Shown: positions 37,745 to 46,401 of the stretch, piece after piece | Layout of the letters: every line of letters begins with the position of its first letter | Position numbering within the stretch: the stretch's first letter is position 1 | Source of the DNA: Sphingomonas sp. Leaf9 | Lineage (GTDB): Bacteria; Pseudomonadota; Alphaproteobacteria; Sphingomonadales; Sphingomonadaceae | Length of the DNA: 64,000 nt | NCBI RefSeq assembly: GCF_001421355.1 | Contig: NZ_LMKC01000007.1 | Span: 1 to 64,000, forward strand | Direction of reading: 5' to 3' | Notes under the pieces: model-generated | What the model saw: the letters and a program-made list of their open reading frames with translations, nothing else | Told to the model about the DNA's origin: nothing | The model's database searches: none | Program-made: the position numbers and the translations under genes

Positions 37745-40234
37745 ATGGCATTGTCGTTGGCGCTGATTCTGGCGCAGGTCGCCGCGCAAGGATCGCCGCC
37801 CCCCGAACCGGTCGTACAGGCACCGGAGGAGGACGCCCGCGCCGACACCGGCCGCCTTGCCCCCGCCGCCACCGGCGAGATCGTCGTGACCGCCAGGCGG
37901 CGTGCGGAAACCGTGCAGCAGGTGCCGATCGCGATGTCGGTGATCGGCGGCACGACGCTGGCGGACACGGGCGCGTACAACGTCAACCGCCTGACCCAGC
38001 TGCAGCCCACGCTGCAATTCTATTCGACCAACCCGCGCAATTCGGCCGCCAACATCCGCGGCCTCGGCGCCCCCTTTGGCCTGACCAATGACGGCATCGA
38101 ACAGGGCGTCGGCATCTATGTCGATGGCGTCTATTACAGCCGCATCGCCTCGGCGACGTTCGACTTCACCGACACCGAACGCATCGAAATCCTGCGCGGG
38201 CCGCAAGGGACCCTGTACGGCAAGAACACCACCGCCGGCGCGATCAACATCACCACGCGCAAGCCCAGCTTCACCCCCGAAGCACGCGTCGAGCTGACCA
38301 CCGGCAATTACGACTTCATCCAGGCGAAGGCGTCCGCCTCCGGCCCGCTCGTCGGCGACACGCTGGCCGCGCGCATCTCCGCCTCGGTCACGTCGCGGCG
38401 GGGCACGATCCGCAATACGGTGCTGGGCGGCTATGCCAATGCGCAGGATAACCAGAGCGTGCGCGGGCAGCTGTTGTGGAAGCCCGCCGCCAACCTCGAT
38501 ATCACGCTCTACGGCGATTACGGGCATCAGAACCCCGATTGCTGTGCGCAGATTTATGTCCGCACCGGCACGACGCAGCGCCCGCTGGCGCGCCAATATG
38601 CCGCGCTGGCCGGCGCGCTCGGCTATCGGGCGCCCTCGACCGACGCGTTCGACCGGCTGACCGACCTCGACACGCCGCTCAGGGCACGACAGGAGCTGGG
38701 CGGCGTCTCGCTGGTCGGCAATCTCGATCTGGGCGCGGCGACACTGACCTCGGTCAGTGCGTGGCGCTTCTGGAACTGGGACCCGTCGAACGACCGCGAC
38801 TTTACCGGCCTGCCGATCACCACCGTGTCGGCCAATCCGTCGCAGCAGCGCCAGTGGAGCCAGGAACTGCGCATCGCGTCGAATGGCAAGCGCGCCATCG
38901 ATTATGTCGCCGGCCTGTTCTATTTCCACCAGACGATCGATACGCAGGGGTTGCAGGTGCAGGGGCCGGCGGCGTCGCGCTTCCTGCTCAATCCCGGCAA
39001 CCCGCCCTTTGGCACCAATGGCTGCGCCACCGCCACGGCCAATGCGTGCAACCCGGCGGTGCTGAACGGGCTGACCGCGCGCAACACGATCGGCTTTTCC
39101 AACACCAGCGCGGCGGTGTTCGGCAAGCTGACCTGGCACCTGACCGACGCGCTGTCGATCGCGCCGGGCGTGCGGGTGAATTACGACAAGAAGACCGGCG
39201 ATTACGTCTCGGTCGTCACCACCGGCACCGGCGCGGTCCTCAACTGTTCGGCGGCATTGCAGGCCGCCAGCAGCGTGACGCGCGACCGCTGCGGCGTGCT
39301 GGCGCCACAGTCGTACCGCCCCGATTTCGACGACTGGAACGTGTCGGGCGACGTCACCATCGCCTATGACGTGGCGCGCGACGTCCATGCCTATGCGACC
39401 TATGCCCGCAGCTATAAATCGGGCGGGATCAACCTGTCGGGCCTGCCGCTCGATGCCAACAACAACCCGATCCTGGCGGCCGCGCAGGTGAAGCCCGAAC
39501 GGGTCAACCATTACGAACTGGGCGTAAAGACCCAGTGGCTCGACCGGCGGATCACCGCCAACCTCGCCGCCTTCTGGACCGACATCGGCGATTATCAGGC
39601 GACGGTGACCAACGGCCAGCTGGGCGTGCTGCGCGGCTACCTCGCCAATGCCGAGGCGGTGCGCACGCGCGGGATCGAGCTCGACACCGCCTTCCGCCCG
39701 ACCGAGCGGCTGAACCTCTATGCCAACGCCGCCTATACCGATGCGAAGTACGTCCGCTTCACCGACGCCCCCTGCCCGCCCGAACTGGCCGGCGGCACGG
39801 CAGCGGCGGCAGGGCAAAGCCCCAGCGCGCCGGGCACCCCCGGCGGGATCAGCCCGACCGCCTGCGATGTGTCGGGGCAGCGGCTGCCCGGCATCTCGAA
39901 ATGGGCGTTCAGCTATGGCGCGGAATATACCTTGCCGGCGAAGATCGGCACCACCGACGGCAATGCCTATCTCGGCTTCGACGGCAGCTATCGCTCGCGC
40001 TTCTCGTCCAACCCGTCGCCCTCGGCCTACACCTATATCGACGGCTACAGCATCGCCAATTTCCGCCTGGGCTACCGCGCCGACGACGGATGGAACGCGT
40101 TCCTGTGGCTGCGCAATGCCTTCGACCAGAATTACTATGAGCTGCTGGCGACCCAGTCGGGCAATACCGGCCTGATCGTCGGACAGCCGGGCGATCCGCG
40201 TACGTACGGCGTCACGGTGTCGGCGTCGTTCTGA
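37745..40234 (+). CDS. TonB-dependent receptor
   Basis: Outer-membrane receptor (829 aa) for active import driven by TonB-ExbBD. A short signal is followed by a TonB box (EIVVTARRR, about residues 46-54), the plug (VPIAMSVIGGTTLADTGAYNVNRLTQLQPTLQFYS, IRGLGAPFGL, GVYYSRIASATFDFTDTERIEILRGPQGTLYGKNTTAGAINITTRKP) and a 22-strand barrel ending in an aromatic residue (VTVSASF). GGGAG precedes the ATG. The ligand is unknown; the plug resembles siderophore- or vitamin-type receptors of sphingomonads. Confidence 0.93.
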   Translation: MALSLALILAQVAAQGSPPPEPVVQAPEEDARADTGRLAPAATGEIVVTARRRAETVQQVPIAMSVIGGTTLADTGAYNVNRLTQLQPTLQFYSTNPRNSAANIRGLGAPFGLTNDGIEQGVGIYVDGVYYSRIASATFDFTDTERIEILRGPQGTLYGKNTTAGAINITTRKPSFTPEARVELTTGNYDFIQAKASASGPLVGDTLAARISASVTSRRGTIRNTVLGGYANAQDNQSVRGQLLWKPAANLDITLYGDYGHQNPDCCAQIYVRTGTTQRPLARQYAALAGALGYRAPSTDAFDRLTDLDTPLRARQELGGVSLVGNLDLGAATLTSVSAWRFWNWDPSNDRDFTGLPITTVSANPSQQRQWSQELRIASNGKRAIDYVAGLFYFHQTIDTQGLQVQGPAASRFLLNPGNPPFGTNGCATATANACNPAVLNGLTARNTIGFSNTSAAVFGKLTWHLTDALSIAPGVRVNYDKKTGDYVSVVTTGTGAVLNCSAALQAASSVTRDRCGVLAPQSYRPDFDDWNVSGDVTIAYDVARDVHAYATYARSYKSGGINLSGLPLDANNNPILAAAQVKPERVNHYELGVKTQWLDRRITANLAAFWTDIGDYQATVTNGQLGVLRGYLANAEAVRTRGIELDTAFRPTERLNLYANAAYTDAKYVRFTDAPCPPELAGGTAAAAGQSPSAPGTPGGISPTACDVSGQRLPGISKWAFSYGAEYTLPAKIGTTDGNAYLGFDGSYRSRFSSNPSPSAYTYIDGYSIANFRLGYRADDGWNAFLWLRNAFDQNYYELLATQSGNTGLIVGQPGDPRTYGVTVSASF

Positions 40235-40244
40235 GGGGGATGGG

Positions 40245-40268
40245 CGCGGGTCCCCTGCCGGACCCGCG
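40245..40268. terminator. Hairpin between convergent genes
   Basis: CGCGGGTCC (40245-40253) and GGACCCGCG (40260-40268) around CCTGCC. No T-run, so function as a terminator is uncertain. It separates the TonB receptor from the last gene of the minus-strand island. Confidence 0.5.
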
Positions 40269-40277
40269 TCGCCAGGA

Positions 40278-41039
40278 TCACGACGTCGCCAAGAACCCCC
40301 AGACGATATCCGCCGCGGCCGACGCATCGACCTCCGCCCTGGTCGCATCGTCGTGGTCGGTGAGGATGACGACCCGCCCCGGCGCAGGCGACAGCAACTC
40401 CATCACCCTGCCCCGGTGGTTGACGAGTTCGATGAACCCGTCGGTCACCCCGTCCAGATTGGCGAGTTCGCGCAGCACGAGGTCATAGCCGGCAAAGACA
40501 TAGCCGCTGGCCACGGCGTCGTCGGTCCCGCCACCGGTCACCGGGTTGCTGAAGCGGAGCTGCGTGCGGGGATGGGCGAAGCGCCGCCAGTCACGGATCG
40601 GCACTTCGCGCGTCAGCAGACGGAAGATTTCGGCGGTCTCGTCACCGGCGAATTCGCAGCCATAGATCGGCAGGCACAGGATCAGCCGATCCCGTTCCGC
40701 ATCGAGCAGCCCTGCAAAATAGTCGTGATAATGCGGCGGAACAAGCAGCAACGCATCGAAGCCATGGCCATTGGCGGGCAATGCCCGCTTTTCCAACACG
40801 GACGCCGGCGGGACGCCGCCGGCCGCCTCCACGACCAGTGTCGCGAATGCATCGTCCAGTAGATCGGCCGACACCGTCAGCAGGTCGACCGGTCGCCCAT
40901 GCTCGACACCCAGCGCGATATGGTAATGGAGCGTGCTGCGCGGCGTCACATCCGCACAGCGCACGCACGTCCCGACCTGCACCACCTCCGCGCATTGCGC
41001 TTCGATGTCCTCGATCGTCAGCACCGGTCGCGTACCCAT
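40278..41039 (-). CDS. Protein of unknown function at the end of the immunity-like island
   Basis: A 253-residue cytoplasmic protein, no signal or membrane segment. LLLVPPHYHDYFAGLLDAERDRLILCLPIYGCEFAGDETAEIFRLL in the middle resembles the PI-x-x-E part of SUFU-type domains, but the match is weak. The ATG at 41039 lies inside the preceding DUF2185-like gene (22-base overlap), so it is translated from the same mRNA. Position suggests another immunity protein; not established. Confidence 0.55.
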   Translation of the reverse strand: MGTRPVLTIEDIEAQCAEVVQVGTCVRCADVTPRSTLHYHIALGVEHGRPVDLLTVSADLLDDAFATLVVEAAGGVPPASVLEKRALPANGHGFDALLLVPPHYHDYFAGLLDAERDRLILCLPIYGCEFAGDETAEIFRLLTREVPIRDWRRFAHPRTQLRFSNPVTGGGTDDAVASGYVFAGYDLVLRELANLDGVTDGFIELVNHRGRVMELLSPAPGRVVILTDHDDATRAEVDASAAADIVWGFLATS

Positions 41040-41305
41040 CGACTGTCGGGGGCGGCACGCGATGCGCATCCGCCTGCTGGGAGGTCGAGAATGTCGCGTA
41101 CCGCCGGATCGCGCTTTACCAAGCTGCGCAGCCACACGACTCGCGCCTCCGCCATGTCCGCCGATCCGGGGCCGGCATCGTGAAACTGCCATGCGCCGTC
41201 CTTGTCGTCATGGGACACATACGCGATCCATGCGCCTTCCTCGACGACTGCCCGTGTCGTGAACACGGCGACATCGGGCAGATCGGTGAACGGCCAGTCA
41301 GTCAT
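41018..41305 (-). CDS. DUF2185-like immunity-type protein
   Basis: A 95-residue protein: TDLPDVAVFTTRAVVEEGAWIAYVSHDDKDGAWQFHDAGPGSADMAEARVVWLRSLVKRDPAVRDILDLPAGGCASR. The pattern VSHDxxDGAWQF followed by an acidic ARVVxLxxLVxxDPxVxxIxDLPxG is that of small DUF2185 proteins found in polymorphic-toxin immunity arrays. The ATG overlaps the preceding stop (ATGA). Confidence 0.6.
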   Translation of the reverse strand: MTDWPFTDLPDVAVFTTRAVVEEGAWIAYVSHDDKDGAWQFHDAGPGSADMAEARVVWLRSLVKRDPAVRDILDLPAGGCASRAAPDSRWVRDRC

Positions 41306-41607
41306 TCCTGCGGCGTACCATCCGCCAGCCAGTAGCACCATGCACCGACCTTCTCGCCCTTGTCATAGGCACCCTCAGCCGCCAGCTGGCCGTTCGGGTG
41401 GAAATCCTGCCACGCTCCCTGTTCGCGCCCATGGTCATAGGTCCCGTGCGACGCCGGCGTCCCGTCCGGATGATAGGCCAGGAACGGCCCGTGCCGGACC
41501 CACCGGTCCCCGACCTCGGCCAGATAGCGCGTATATCGAAAACGCACCGATCCGCTTGCATACGGGATTTCAGCGATGAACAGGTCGCGCCCCGGCCCCG
41601 CCGTCAT
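41302..41607 (-). CDS. YwqK/MORN-variant antitoxin-like protein
   Basis: A 101-residue protein with three MORN-variant repeats: RHGPFLAYHPDGTPASHGTYD, HGREQGAWQDFHPNGQLAAEGAYD, KGEKVGAWCYWLADG. This repeat form is typical of the YwqK family, linked to toxin-immunity operons. Translation is coupled to the DUF2185-like gene downstream. Confidence 0.75.
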   Translation of the reverse strand: MTAGPGRDLFIAEIPYASGSVRFRYTRYLAEVGDRWVRHGPFLAYHPDGTPASHGTYDHGREQGAWQDFHPNGQLAAEGAYDKGEKVGAWCYWLADGTPQE

Positions 41608-41692
41608 CGACCGGAGCTTTCCGCCGCGCGCGCCAGCAGCGCGGACCCCTGCCGTCTTGCTGGTCCATTCGATTCGGTGCGAAACACCAACG

Positions 41693-42244
41693 CTATACCA
41701 TCGATGGCCGCGCCGGGTTGCAATAGTCGAGGCCGCCCTCCTCGAACCGCGTCTCCAACGCTTCCAGCCCGTGCCGCGCCTTGTACGCCTTCTCCACCGC
41801 CGTGATCGGCACCAGCCAATAGAAGTGGATCGTATCGCGGCCGATCGTCCCGACCTCCAGCGCCGGTCCGTCGAGATACGGCAATGCGATCAGCCCATGA
41901 TCGCACGTCGCTCCCGACAACCACGGACGACCGAAATTCACGCTGTCGCCCAGACCCAAGCGCGTTCCAGTCCGGTGATAATGCGCCACGGCATACAGGA
42001 TTTCGGCGATCGCGTCCGAACGATCGGGCGAGAATATGTGCAGTTCGATCGACGCATCGTCGCCCGGCTGCGCCATGCCAATCGTCGCATAGGTCCACAT
42101 GGCTCGTTCGCCATGGGGCGGGAACACCAACACGTCGAAGTCCGCGGGAAGCTTGGACATGGGCCCCCGGTTGAAAGAGCTGGTTTCCCCGGCGCGGCCC
42201 CAGCATGTCTCGTAATGGCGGCGGATCGAACCGCTCCGCGTCAC
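41693..42244 (-). CDS. Suppressor-of-fused (SUFU) domain protein, immunity-type
   Basis: A 183-residue protein built of one SUFU domain: DFDVLVFPPHGERAMWTYATIGMAQ, EILYAVAHYHRTGTRLGLGDSVNFGRPWLSGATCDHGLIALPYLDG, and the diagnostic IHFYWLVPITAVEKAYKARHG. Bacterial SUFU proteins commonly act as immunity proteins against secreted toxins. GTG at 42244 with GGGGA upstream is the preferred start. No toxin gene is seen within the window. Confidence 0.78.
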   Translation of the reverse strand: MTRSGSIRRHYETCWGRAGETSSFNRGPMSKLPADFDVLVFPPHGERAMWTYATIGMAQPGDDASIELHIFSPDRSDAIAEILYAVAHYHRTGTRLGLGDSVNFGRPWLSGATCDHGLIALPYLDGPALEVGTIGRDTIHFYWLVPITAVEKAYKARHGLEALETRFEEGGLDYCNPARPSMV

Positions 42245-42375
42245 GATGCATCCCCTATCACGCCGGCGCATCGCCCCCGCCCAGCAACCGTTGCAACAGG
42301 CCCATCACATTCCTCCTCGCGTCGGGGACATGGGGGACAATACGCAGCAACCGGCGGGACTATGCAACACCACCG

Positions 42376-42783
42376 CTATTTCGGCAGCCCGACCTCCAGC
42401 ATCCACGCCCGTGCCTCGTCGATGTCGAGGAAGGTGCGGCAGTTGGGCGCGCGCAGATAGCGTTCGGTCTGCATCTTGCCGAGGTTCGATCCGGCGACGG
42501 CGGCGATCGGCGCCCTGGTCAGCTGCAACGCGCGCGGCATCATCGCCGCCAGCGTGTCGATGACCCCGGCGGGCTGGATCGGTGCGGCGCGCAGGTCGAC
42601 CAGCGTATAGAACGCCCCGTGGCGCAGCCGCAGCGTCGTCCCCTTTGCCAGCAATTCGGCCGCAAAGCGCGTGGTCAGCGCAACCGACCAGAACCCCGTG
42701 CTGGTGATCGTCAGCAGGTGGGCGGCCGCGTCATGGCTGATGGTATAGCCCCCGGCCATCGCACCGGGCGTCGCTCCGCTCAT
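42376..42783 (-). CDS. SpoIIAA/STAS-like protein
   Basis: A 135-residue cytoplasmic protein with the STAS-like pattern of SpoIIAA-like proteins: YTISHDAAAHLLTITSTGFWSVALTTRFAAELL, FYTLVDLRAAPIQPAGVI, TRAPIAAVAGSNLGKMQTERYL, CRTFLDIDEARAWM. Role unknown, perhaps a regulatory or immunity partner. The ATG overlaps the stop of the helical protein gene upstream. Confidence 0.6.
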   Translation of the reverse strand: MSGATPGAMAGGYTISHDAAAHLLTITSTGFWSVALTTRFAAELLAKGTTLRLRHGAFYTLVDLRAAPIQPAGVIDTLAAMMPRALQLTRAPIAAVAGSNLGKMQTERYLRAPNCRTFLDIDEARAWMLEVGLPK

Positions 42784-43199
42784 GGCCGCTGGCGCAGCGA
42801 CAGGGCGGTAAGCGCCGGATACAACAGCGCCTGTTCGCGCCGCACCCGGTCGGCGATCCCCGCCGCCACCCGCGCCGATGCCGCGCGATAGCCGGCCCAG
42901 TCGCCGGCGATCCGGTCGAGCGACCAGGCCGCGATATGGCCGCTGACCGCAACCCGCTTTTCCGCCAGATCGCGGTCGAGCGCGGCGATCCCCGCCGCCA
43001 CGCCCGGCAGGTCGGCGGCGCTAAGTGCCGGAAACACCACGTCCTTCAGATAGGTGGATCGCCGCATGCTGATCGCCATCAATTGGTGCCGGGCATGGGC
43101 AAGCCGTGCAAGATCGGGCACGCCCGCACGGCACAGCGCACGCATCGCGTCGATTTTCGCCTGCAGTTCGACATAATGGCCATCCAGTGTTTCGATCAT
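42780..43199 (-). CDS. Helical protein of unknown function
   Basis: A 139-residue all-helical protein rich in Ala, Arg and Leu. A bundle like that of hemerythrins is possible, but metal-binding His/Glu residues are not in the usual arrangement. It is translationally coupled to the STAS-like gene. Confidence 0.5.
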   Translation of the reverse strand: MIETLDGHYVELQAKIDAMRALCRAGVPDLARLAHARHQLMAISMRRSTYLKDVVFPALSAADLPGVAAGIAALDRDLAEKRVAVSGHIAAWSLDRIAGDWAGYRAASARVAAGIADRVRREQALLYPALTALSLRQRP

Positions 43200-43332
43200 G
43201 ATACCCGACGCGTAAGTCGGCCGGCGCTACTCCTGGCTTGTATAATATCCCGTTACGACAACGGGTTCGGTACGTCCCTGAGCGGCGCGAGCCAGCGTGC
43301 GGACAGGGCCGGCAGGTCGGACAGCGCGTCGA

Positions 43333-43696
43333 TCATGCCAGATCGGCGATCGTCGCGCGGATGAACACCGCGAACGACGTCGCGACCGGGCGGACGTTGC
43401 CATTGGTCGCATCCAGTTCGACCATCTGCCCGTCCGGCAGCGCGAACCCATGGCCGACCCCTTGCAGATCATCGCCGAACAGCGCGACCGCCGCGTCGCT
43501 GTCATACAGCTCGCCCGCCGGGACCAGGCCGTCATAGAGCTGATAGCCAACGCCCAGGCTGCCCGCGCCGACCGTGCCAAGAAACGTGAGGAAAACGCCG
43601 GGCACTCCCGGCCAGTCGCGCCGCCTGCACCGGGACCAGCGCGTCCCACGGCGTTCCGCTCCCCCTCGCGGCGGCAAGGTCGCCGAACCCGCTCAT
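43333..43696 (-). pseudogene. Frameshifted SMI1/KNR4 immunity-type gene
   Basis: The ATG at 43696 overlaps the preceding SMI1/KNR4 stop (ATGA) and opens MSGFGDLAAARGSGTPWDALVPVQAARLAG; this frame then ends at 43532. The family signature continues in another frame: GVFLTFLGTVGAGSLGVGYQLYDGLVPAGELY, ALFGDDLQGVGHGFALPDGQMVELDATNG, FAVFIRATIADLA, to 43333. A one-base indel near 43605-43620 would join the two parts into about 120 residues. It could also be a sequencing error. Confidence 0.65.
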
Positions 43697-44142
43697 GCCG
43701 TGCCTGTCACCAGTGCCCAATAACCGGCAAAGTCGGGCGCAACGGGCGTGATCCCCGCCTCGCCCTCGATCTCATGGTCGATGAACACCACCGCCGGTCG
43801 TTCGGGATCGCGGCGGAAATCAAATGCCCACACATTGCCACCGGTATCGTCGGAAAAGGGCAGCAGGCCTGCGGGATAGTAGTCGCGCATCGCCCGCCAG
43901 CACTCCTCGATGCAATAGCTGCGGTCGCCATCGCCTACGCGGTCGGATGCATTGGCCAGCAGCAGCACACCGATCGGCGGTGGATCGCCCTCCCCTCCCT
44001 CGGGGACCTTGCCCTGATGCGCCATGACCAGCGCCCAATAGGCATCGGGCAAGCGGCCGCCGATCGCCGCCTTGATCCGCGCCCGGTCGCGGTCGTCGGG
44101 GGGCGGCACATCGTCCGCCACATAGGCTCTCCACAGCAACAT
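43693..44142 (-). CDS. SMI1/KNR4 (SUKH) family protein, immunity-type
   Basis: A 149-residue protein with the SUKH fold: ARIKAAIGGRLPDAYWALVMAHQGKVPEGG, GVLLLANASDRV, DRSYCIEECWRAMRDYYPAGLLPFSDDTGGNVWAFDFRRDPERPAVVFIDHEIEGEAG, ending FAGYWALVTG. Such proteins neutralise nuclease and other toxins of polymorphic systems. It is the first gene of the minus-strand island and diverges from the ABC1 kinase. Confidence 0.72.
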   Translation of the reverse strand: MLLWRAYVADDVPPPDDRDRARIKAAIGGRLPDAYWALVMAHQGKVPEGGEGDPPPIGVLLLANASDRVGDGDRSYCIEECWRAMRDYYPAGLLPFSDDTGGNVWAFDFRRDPERPAVVFIDHEIEGEAGITPVAPDFAGYWALVTGTA

Positions 44143-44231
44143 GGTCACCCAACGCGGACGGCCCGGCCTTGCTCCCCCCACCCCTTCGGGCACGTGGCGG
44201 AACCACAACCCCGCCTGCTCGCTCCACCCCC

Positions 44232-45569
44232 ATGACCGACGAACCCCTTCGCCCCGGCCGCGCCGTACCCAGCGGCCGTTTGTCGCGCCTGTCCGGCTTT
44301 GGGCGTCTTGCCGGCGGCATCGCGGGCGGGATGCTGGCCGAGGGCGCGCGCCGCATCGCCAGCGGGGAGCGGCCGCGCATGGGCGACCTGATCCTCACCC
44401 CCGCCAATGCCAAGCGCATGGCCGACCGGCTGTCGCACCTGCGCGGGGCGGCGATGAAGCTCGGGCAGATGATCTCGATGGACGCGGGCGACCTGTTGCC
44501 CCCCGAACTCGCCACCATCCTCGCCCAATTGCGTAACCAGGGGCAGACCATGCCCCCGGCGCAGCTCGACAAGCTGCTGATCGCCGAATGGGGGCCGGAC
44601 TGGCGTGGCAAGCTGGCGAAGTTCGATGCGAACCCGATCGCCGCCGCCTCGATCGGGCAGGTCCACCGCGCCGAGCTGGCCGATGGCCGGCGCCTCGCGA
44701 TCAAGGTGCAATATCCCGGCGTCCGCGAAAGCATCGACGCCGATGTCGACAACGTCGCCACGCTGCTGCGCGTGTCCAACCTGTTGCCGCGCGAACTGGA
44801 CCTGAAACCCCTGCTCGCCGAGGCGAAGCGCCAGCTGGCCGACGAAGCCGATTACGCGCGCGAGGCCGACGCGATGCGCCGCTATGCCGATCGCTTGGCG
44901 GGCGATCCGCGCTATGCCGTGCCGCGCCCGGTCGAAGCGCTGACCACCACCCGCATCCTCGCGATGGACTATATCGACGGCACCCCGATCGAGGGGCTGG
45001 CGACCGCGCCACAGGCGACCCGCGACGCCGCGATGACCGCACTGATCGACCTGTGCCTGCGCGAACTGTTCGACTTCGGCGAGATGCAGACCGACCCCAA
45101 TTTCGCCAATTACCGCTGGCAGGCGGATAGCGGGCGCATCGTCCTGCTCGATTTCGGCGCGACGCGACCGGTGCCGGCGGACACCGCCGATGCGTACCGC
45201 CGCTTGATTGCTGCGGGCCTTGCCCACGACCGCGACACGATCCGCGACGTGGCGGTCGAAACCGGGTTCCTGGGCGGGGCGGCCGTGCGCGCCCACCGCG
45301 CCGCCGTCGACCGGATCATCGCCGCGATCGACGACGCGATGGCGCGGCCCGGCCCGTTCGACTTCGGCGACCGCGCCTTCGTGCCCGTCGTGCGCGAAGA
45401 GGCAAAGGCCCTCGCCGCCGATCGTGCAACGTGGCACGTACCGCATGTCGAAACGCTGTTCGTCCAGCGCAAGATCAGCGGGACGGCGCTGCTCGGCGCC
45501 CGGCTGAAGGCGCGGGTCGACGTGCGCGGCATGGCGGCGGAAGCGACAGGTCGACGTGTCGACATGTAG
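44232..45569 (+). CDS. ABC1/AarF/UbiB-family atypical kinase
   Basis: A 445-residue UbiB-like protein. The N-terminal KxGQ motif (AMKLGQMISMDAGDLLPPEL), the Ala-rich nucleotide loop (NPIAAASIGQVHRAEL), the catalytic Lys in RLAIKVQYPG, EADAMRRYADRL, ILAMDYIDGTPIEGL and MQTDPNFANYRW...IVLLDFGATR with the metal-binding Asn and Asp are all present. Family members act in ubiquinone biosynthesis or lipid homeostasis. The C-terminal ATGRRVDM is encoded by a GTCGAC-rich repeat also found around parA. Confidence 0.9.
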   Translation: MTDEPLRPGRAVPSGRLSRLSGFGRLAGGIAGGMLAEGARRIASGERPRMGDLILTPANAKRMADRLSHLRGAAMKLGQMISMDAGDLLPPELATILAQLRNQGQTMPPAQLDKLLIAEWGPDWRGKLAKFDANPIAAASIGQVHRAELADGRRLAIKVQYPGVRESIDADVDNVATLLRVSNLLPRELDLKPLLAEAKRQLADEADYAREADAMRRYADRLAGDPRYAVPRPVEALTTTRILAMDYIDGTPIEGLATAPQATRDAAMTALIDLCLRELFDFGEMQTDPNFANYRWQADSGRIVLLDFGATRPVPADTADAYRRLIAAGLAHDRDTIRDVAVETGFLGGAAVRAHRAAVDRIIAAIDDAMARPGPFDFGDRAFVPVVREEAKALAADRATWHVPHVETLFVQRKISGTALLGARLKARVDVRGMAAEATGRRVDM

Positions 45570-45570
45570 G
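45544..45570. repeat. GTCGAC-rich repeat at the end of the ABC1 kinase gene
   Basis: GTCGACGTGTCGACATGT preceded by CGACAG. The same words recur around the parA operon and near 53.7 and 59.1-59.4 kb. Here it supplies the last codons and stop of the gene. Confidence 0.45.
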
Positions 45571-45641
45571 GCGATGGGTGGTCAGCACAGTCCCGATGCC
45601 CGGTCGACTTCGCGGTGGGGTTCAGGACCAATCAATCTTGC

Positions 45642-45729
45642 GGCCGTACCCCCGCGCAGGCGGGGGTCCAGAGCCACAAATGTTGCCCTGTCGTTACCCT
45701 GGACCCCCGCCTGCGCGGGGGTACGGCCT
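45642..45729. repeat. REP palindrome pair truncating parE
   Basis: Two inverted REP copies (GTACCCCCGCGCAGGCGGGG and its complement) around about 40 bases, with arms extended by GGCC. It begins directly where a ParE-like reading frame stops resembling its family. Confidence 0.8.
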
Positions 45730-45798
45730 GAATTCTGAAAAGCGCAGCACGAGTTGCCTGGGGCCAGCCTGTGCCCTTGGTGTGACGGCGATCTTCAT
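45730..45798 (-). pseudogene. parE: ParE toxin remnant
   Basis: The ATG at 45798 overlaps the parD stop (ATGA) and opens MKIAVTPRAQAGPRQLVLR, close to the MKIxxTPRAxADL start of ParE toxins. Resemblance ends after about 12 residues, and the frame runs into a REP pair. The toxin is non-functional. The short length limits confidence. Confidence 0.45.
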
Positions 45799-46061
45799 CC
45801 GGCTTTCCCACCAGCCCTTCGCTCCAAGGCACCGATCAGTTCGTCGAAAACGACATCAAGGTCACGAACCCGCCCCGCATCGGCATCGGCGATCCCACGG
45901 GCGATCGACGCATCCAGCGCGGCCAGTCGCGCCTCGCGGTCCTGGATCAGCCGAACCCCTTCGCGCAGCACCTCGCTCTTGGAATTATAGCGCCCCTCCG
46001 CGACCAGCTTTGCCACGAACCCTTCCAGCTACTTTCCCAGATCCGCGCTGATCATCGCCAT
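45795..46061 (-). pseudogene. parD: ParD antitoxin gene with a premature stop
   Basis: From the ATG at 46061 (GGAG just upstream) the frame reads MAMISADLGK, then TAG (46029-46031), then LEGFVAKLVAEGRYNSKSEVLREGVRLIQDREARLAALDASIARGIADADAG to 45795. ParD proteins have LGKxLExFV here, commonly Gln, so CAG to TAG is the likely change. Restart at the GTG of FVAKL would give a 73-residue protein lacking the first ribbon-helix-helix strand. The neighbouring toxin is also broken. Confidence 0.75.
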
Positions 46062-46116
46062 TCTCCTTCAGGGCGGCAGCCTATACGCCTATCAACAGTT
46101 GATAAAGCGCCGCCGG

Positions 46117-46401
46117 TCAGCCGCGCTGGACCAGCCTTTCGATCGTCTCCGGTTCCGCGCCGATCAGTTCCAACAATACCCGTGCCGGGGCGTCTGGCTG
46201 GCTGCGGCGCTGCTCCCAATCACGCACCGTTCCAACGGGAAGGCGATAAGCCCGCGCGAACTGATGCTGGGTCTTGCCGGTTCGCTTGCGGATTGCTGCC
46301 ACGTCGATCGGTGCCGCGATCCTTGCCCGGTTCGCCGCACCATCGGCATGGGCAATGGCGTCGCCCAGACCGGCCGCAATCTTGTCGAAGGCGTTCTTCA
46401 T
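46117..46401 (-). CDS. HTH antitoxin of a HigBA-type module
   Basis: A 94-residue helix-turn-helix protein (MKNAFDKIAAGLGDAIAHADG, then IRKRTGKTQHQFARAYRLPVGTVRDWEQRRSQPDAPARVLLELI), the NadS/HigA pattern. AGGAGACAGCG precedes the ATG, which overlaps the toxin stop. It should neutralise the RelE-type toxin and repress the operon through the palindromes upstream. Confidence 0.85.
   Translation of the reverse strand: MKNAFDKIAAGLGDAIAHADGAANRARIAAPIDVAAIRKRTGKTQHQFARAYRLPVGTVRDWEQRRSQPDAPARVLLELIGAEPETIERLVQRG

Noticed and set aside
37739..40348. An 869-codon minus-strand frame opposite the first TonB receptor
   Set aside because: No domain or signal is visible, and the + strand frame is a clear receptor; shadow.
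41604..42251. A 215-codon frame overlapping the SUFU gene, ending at the YwqK-like start
   Set aside because: The overlap of its stop with the ATG at 41607 looks like coupling, but the SUFU domain is in another frame, which is clearly coding.
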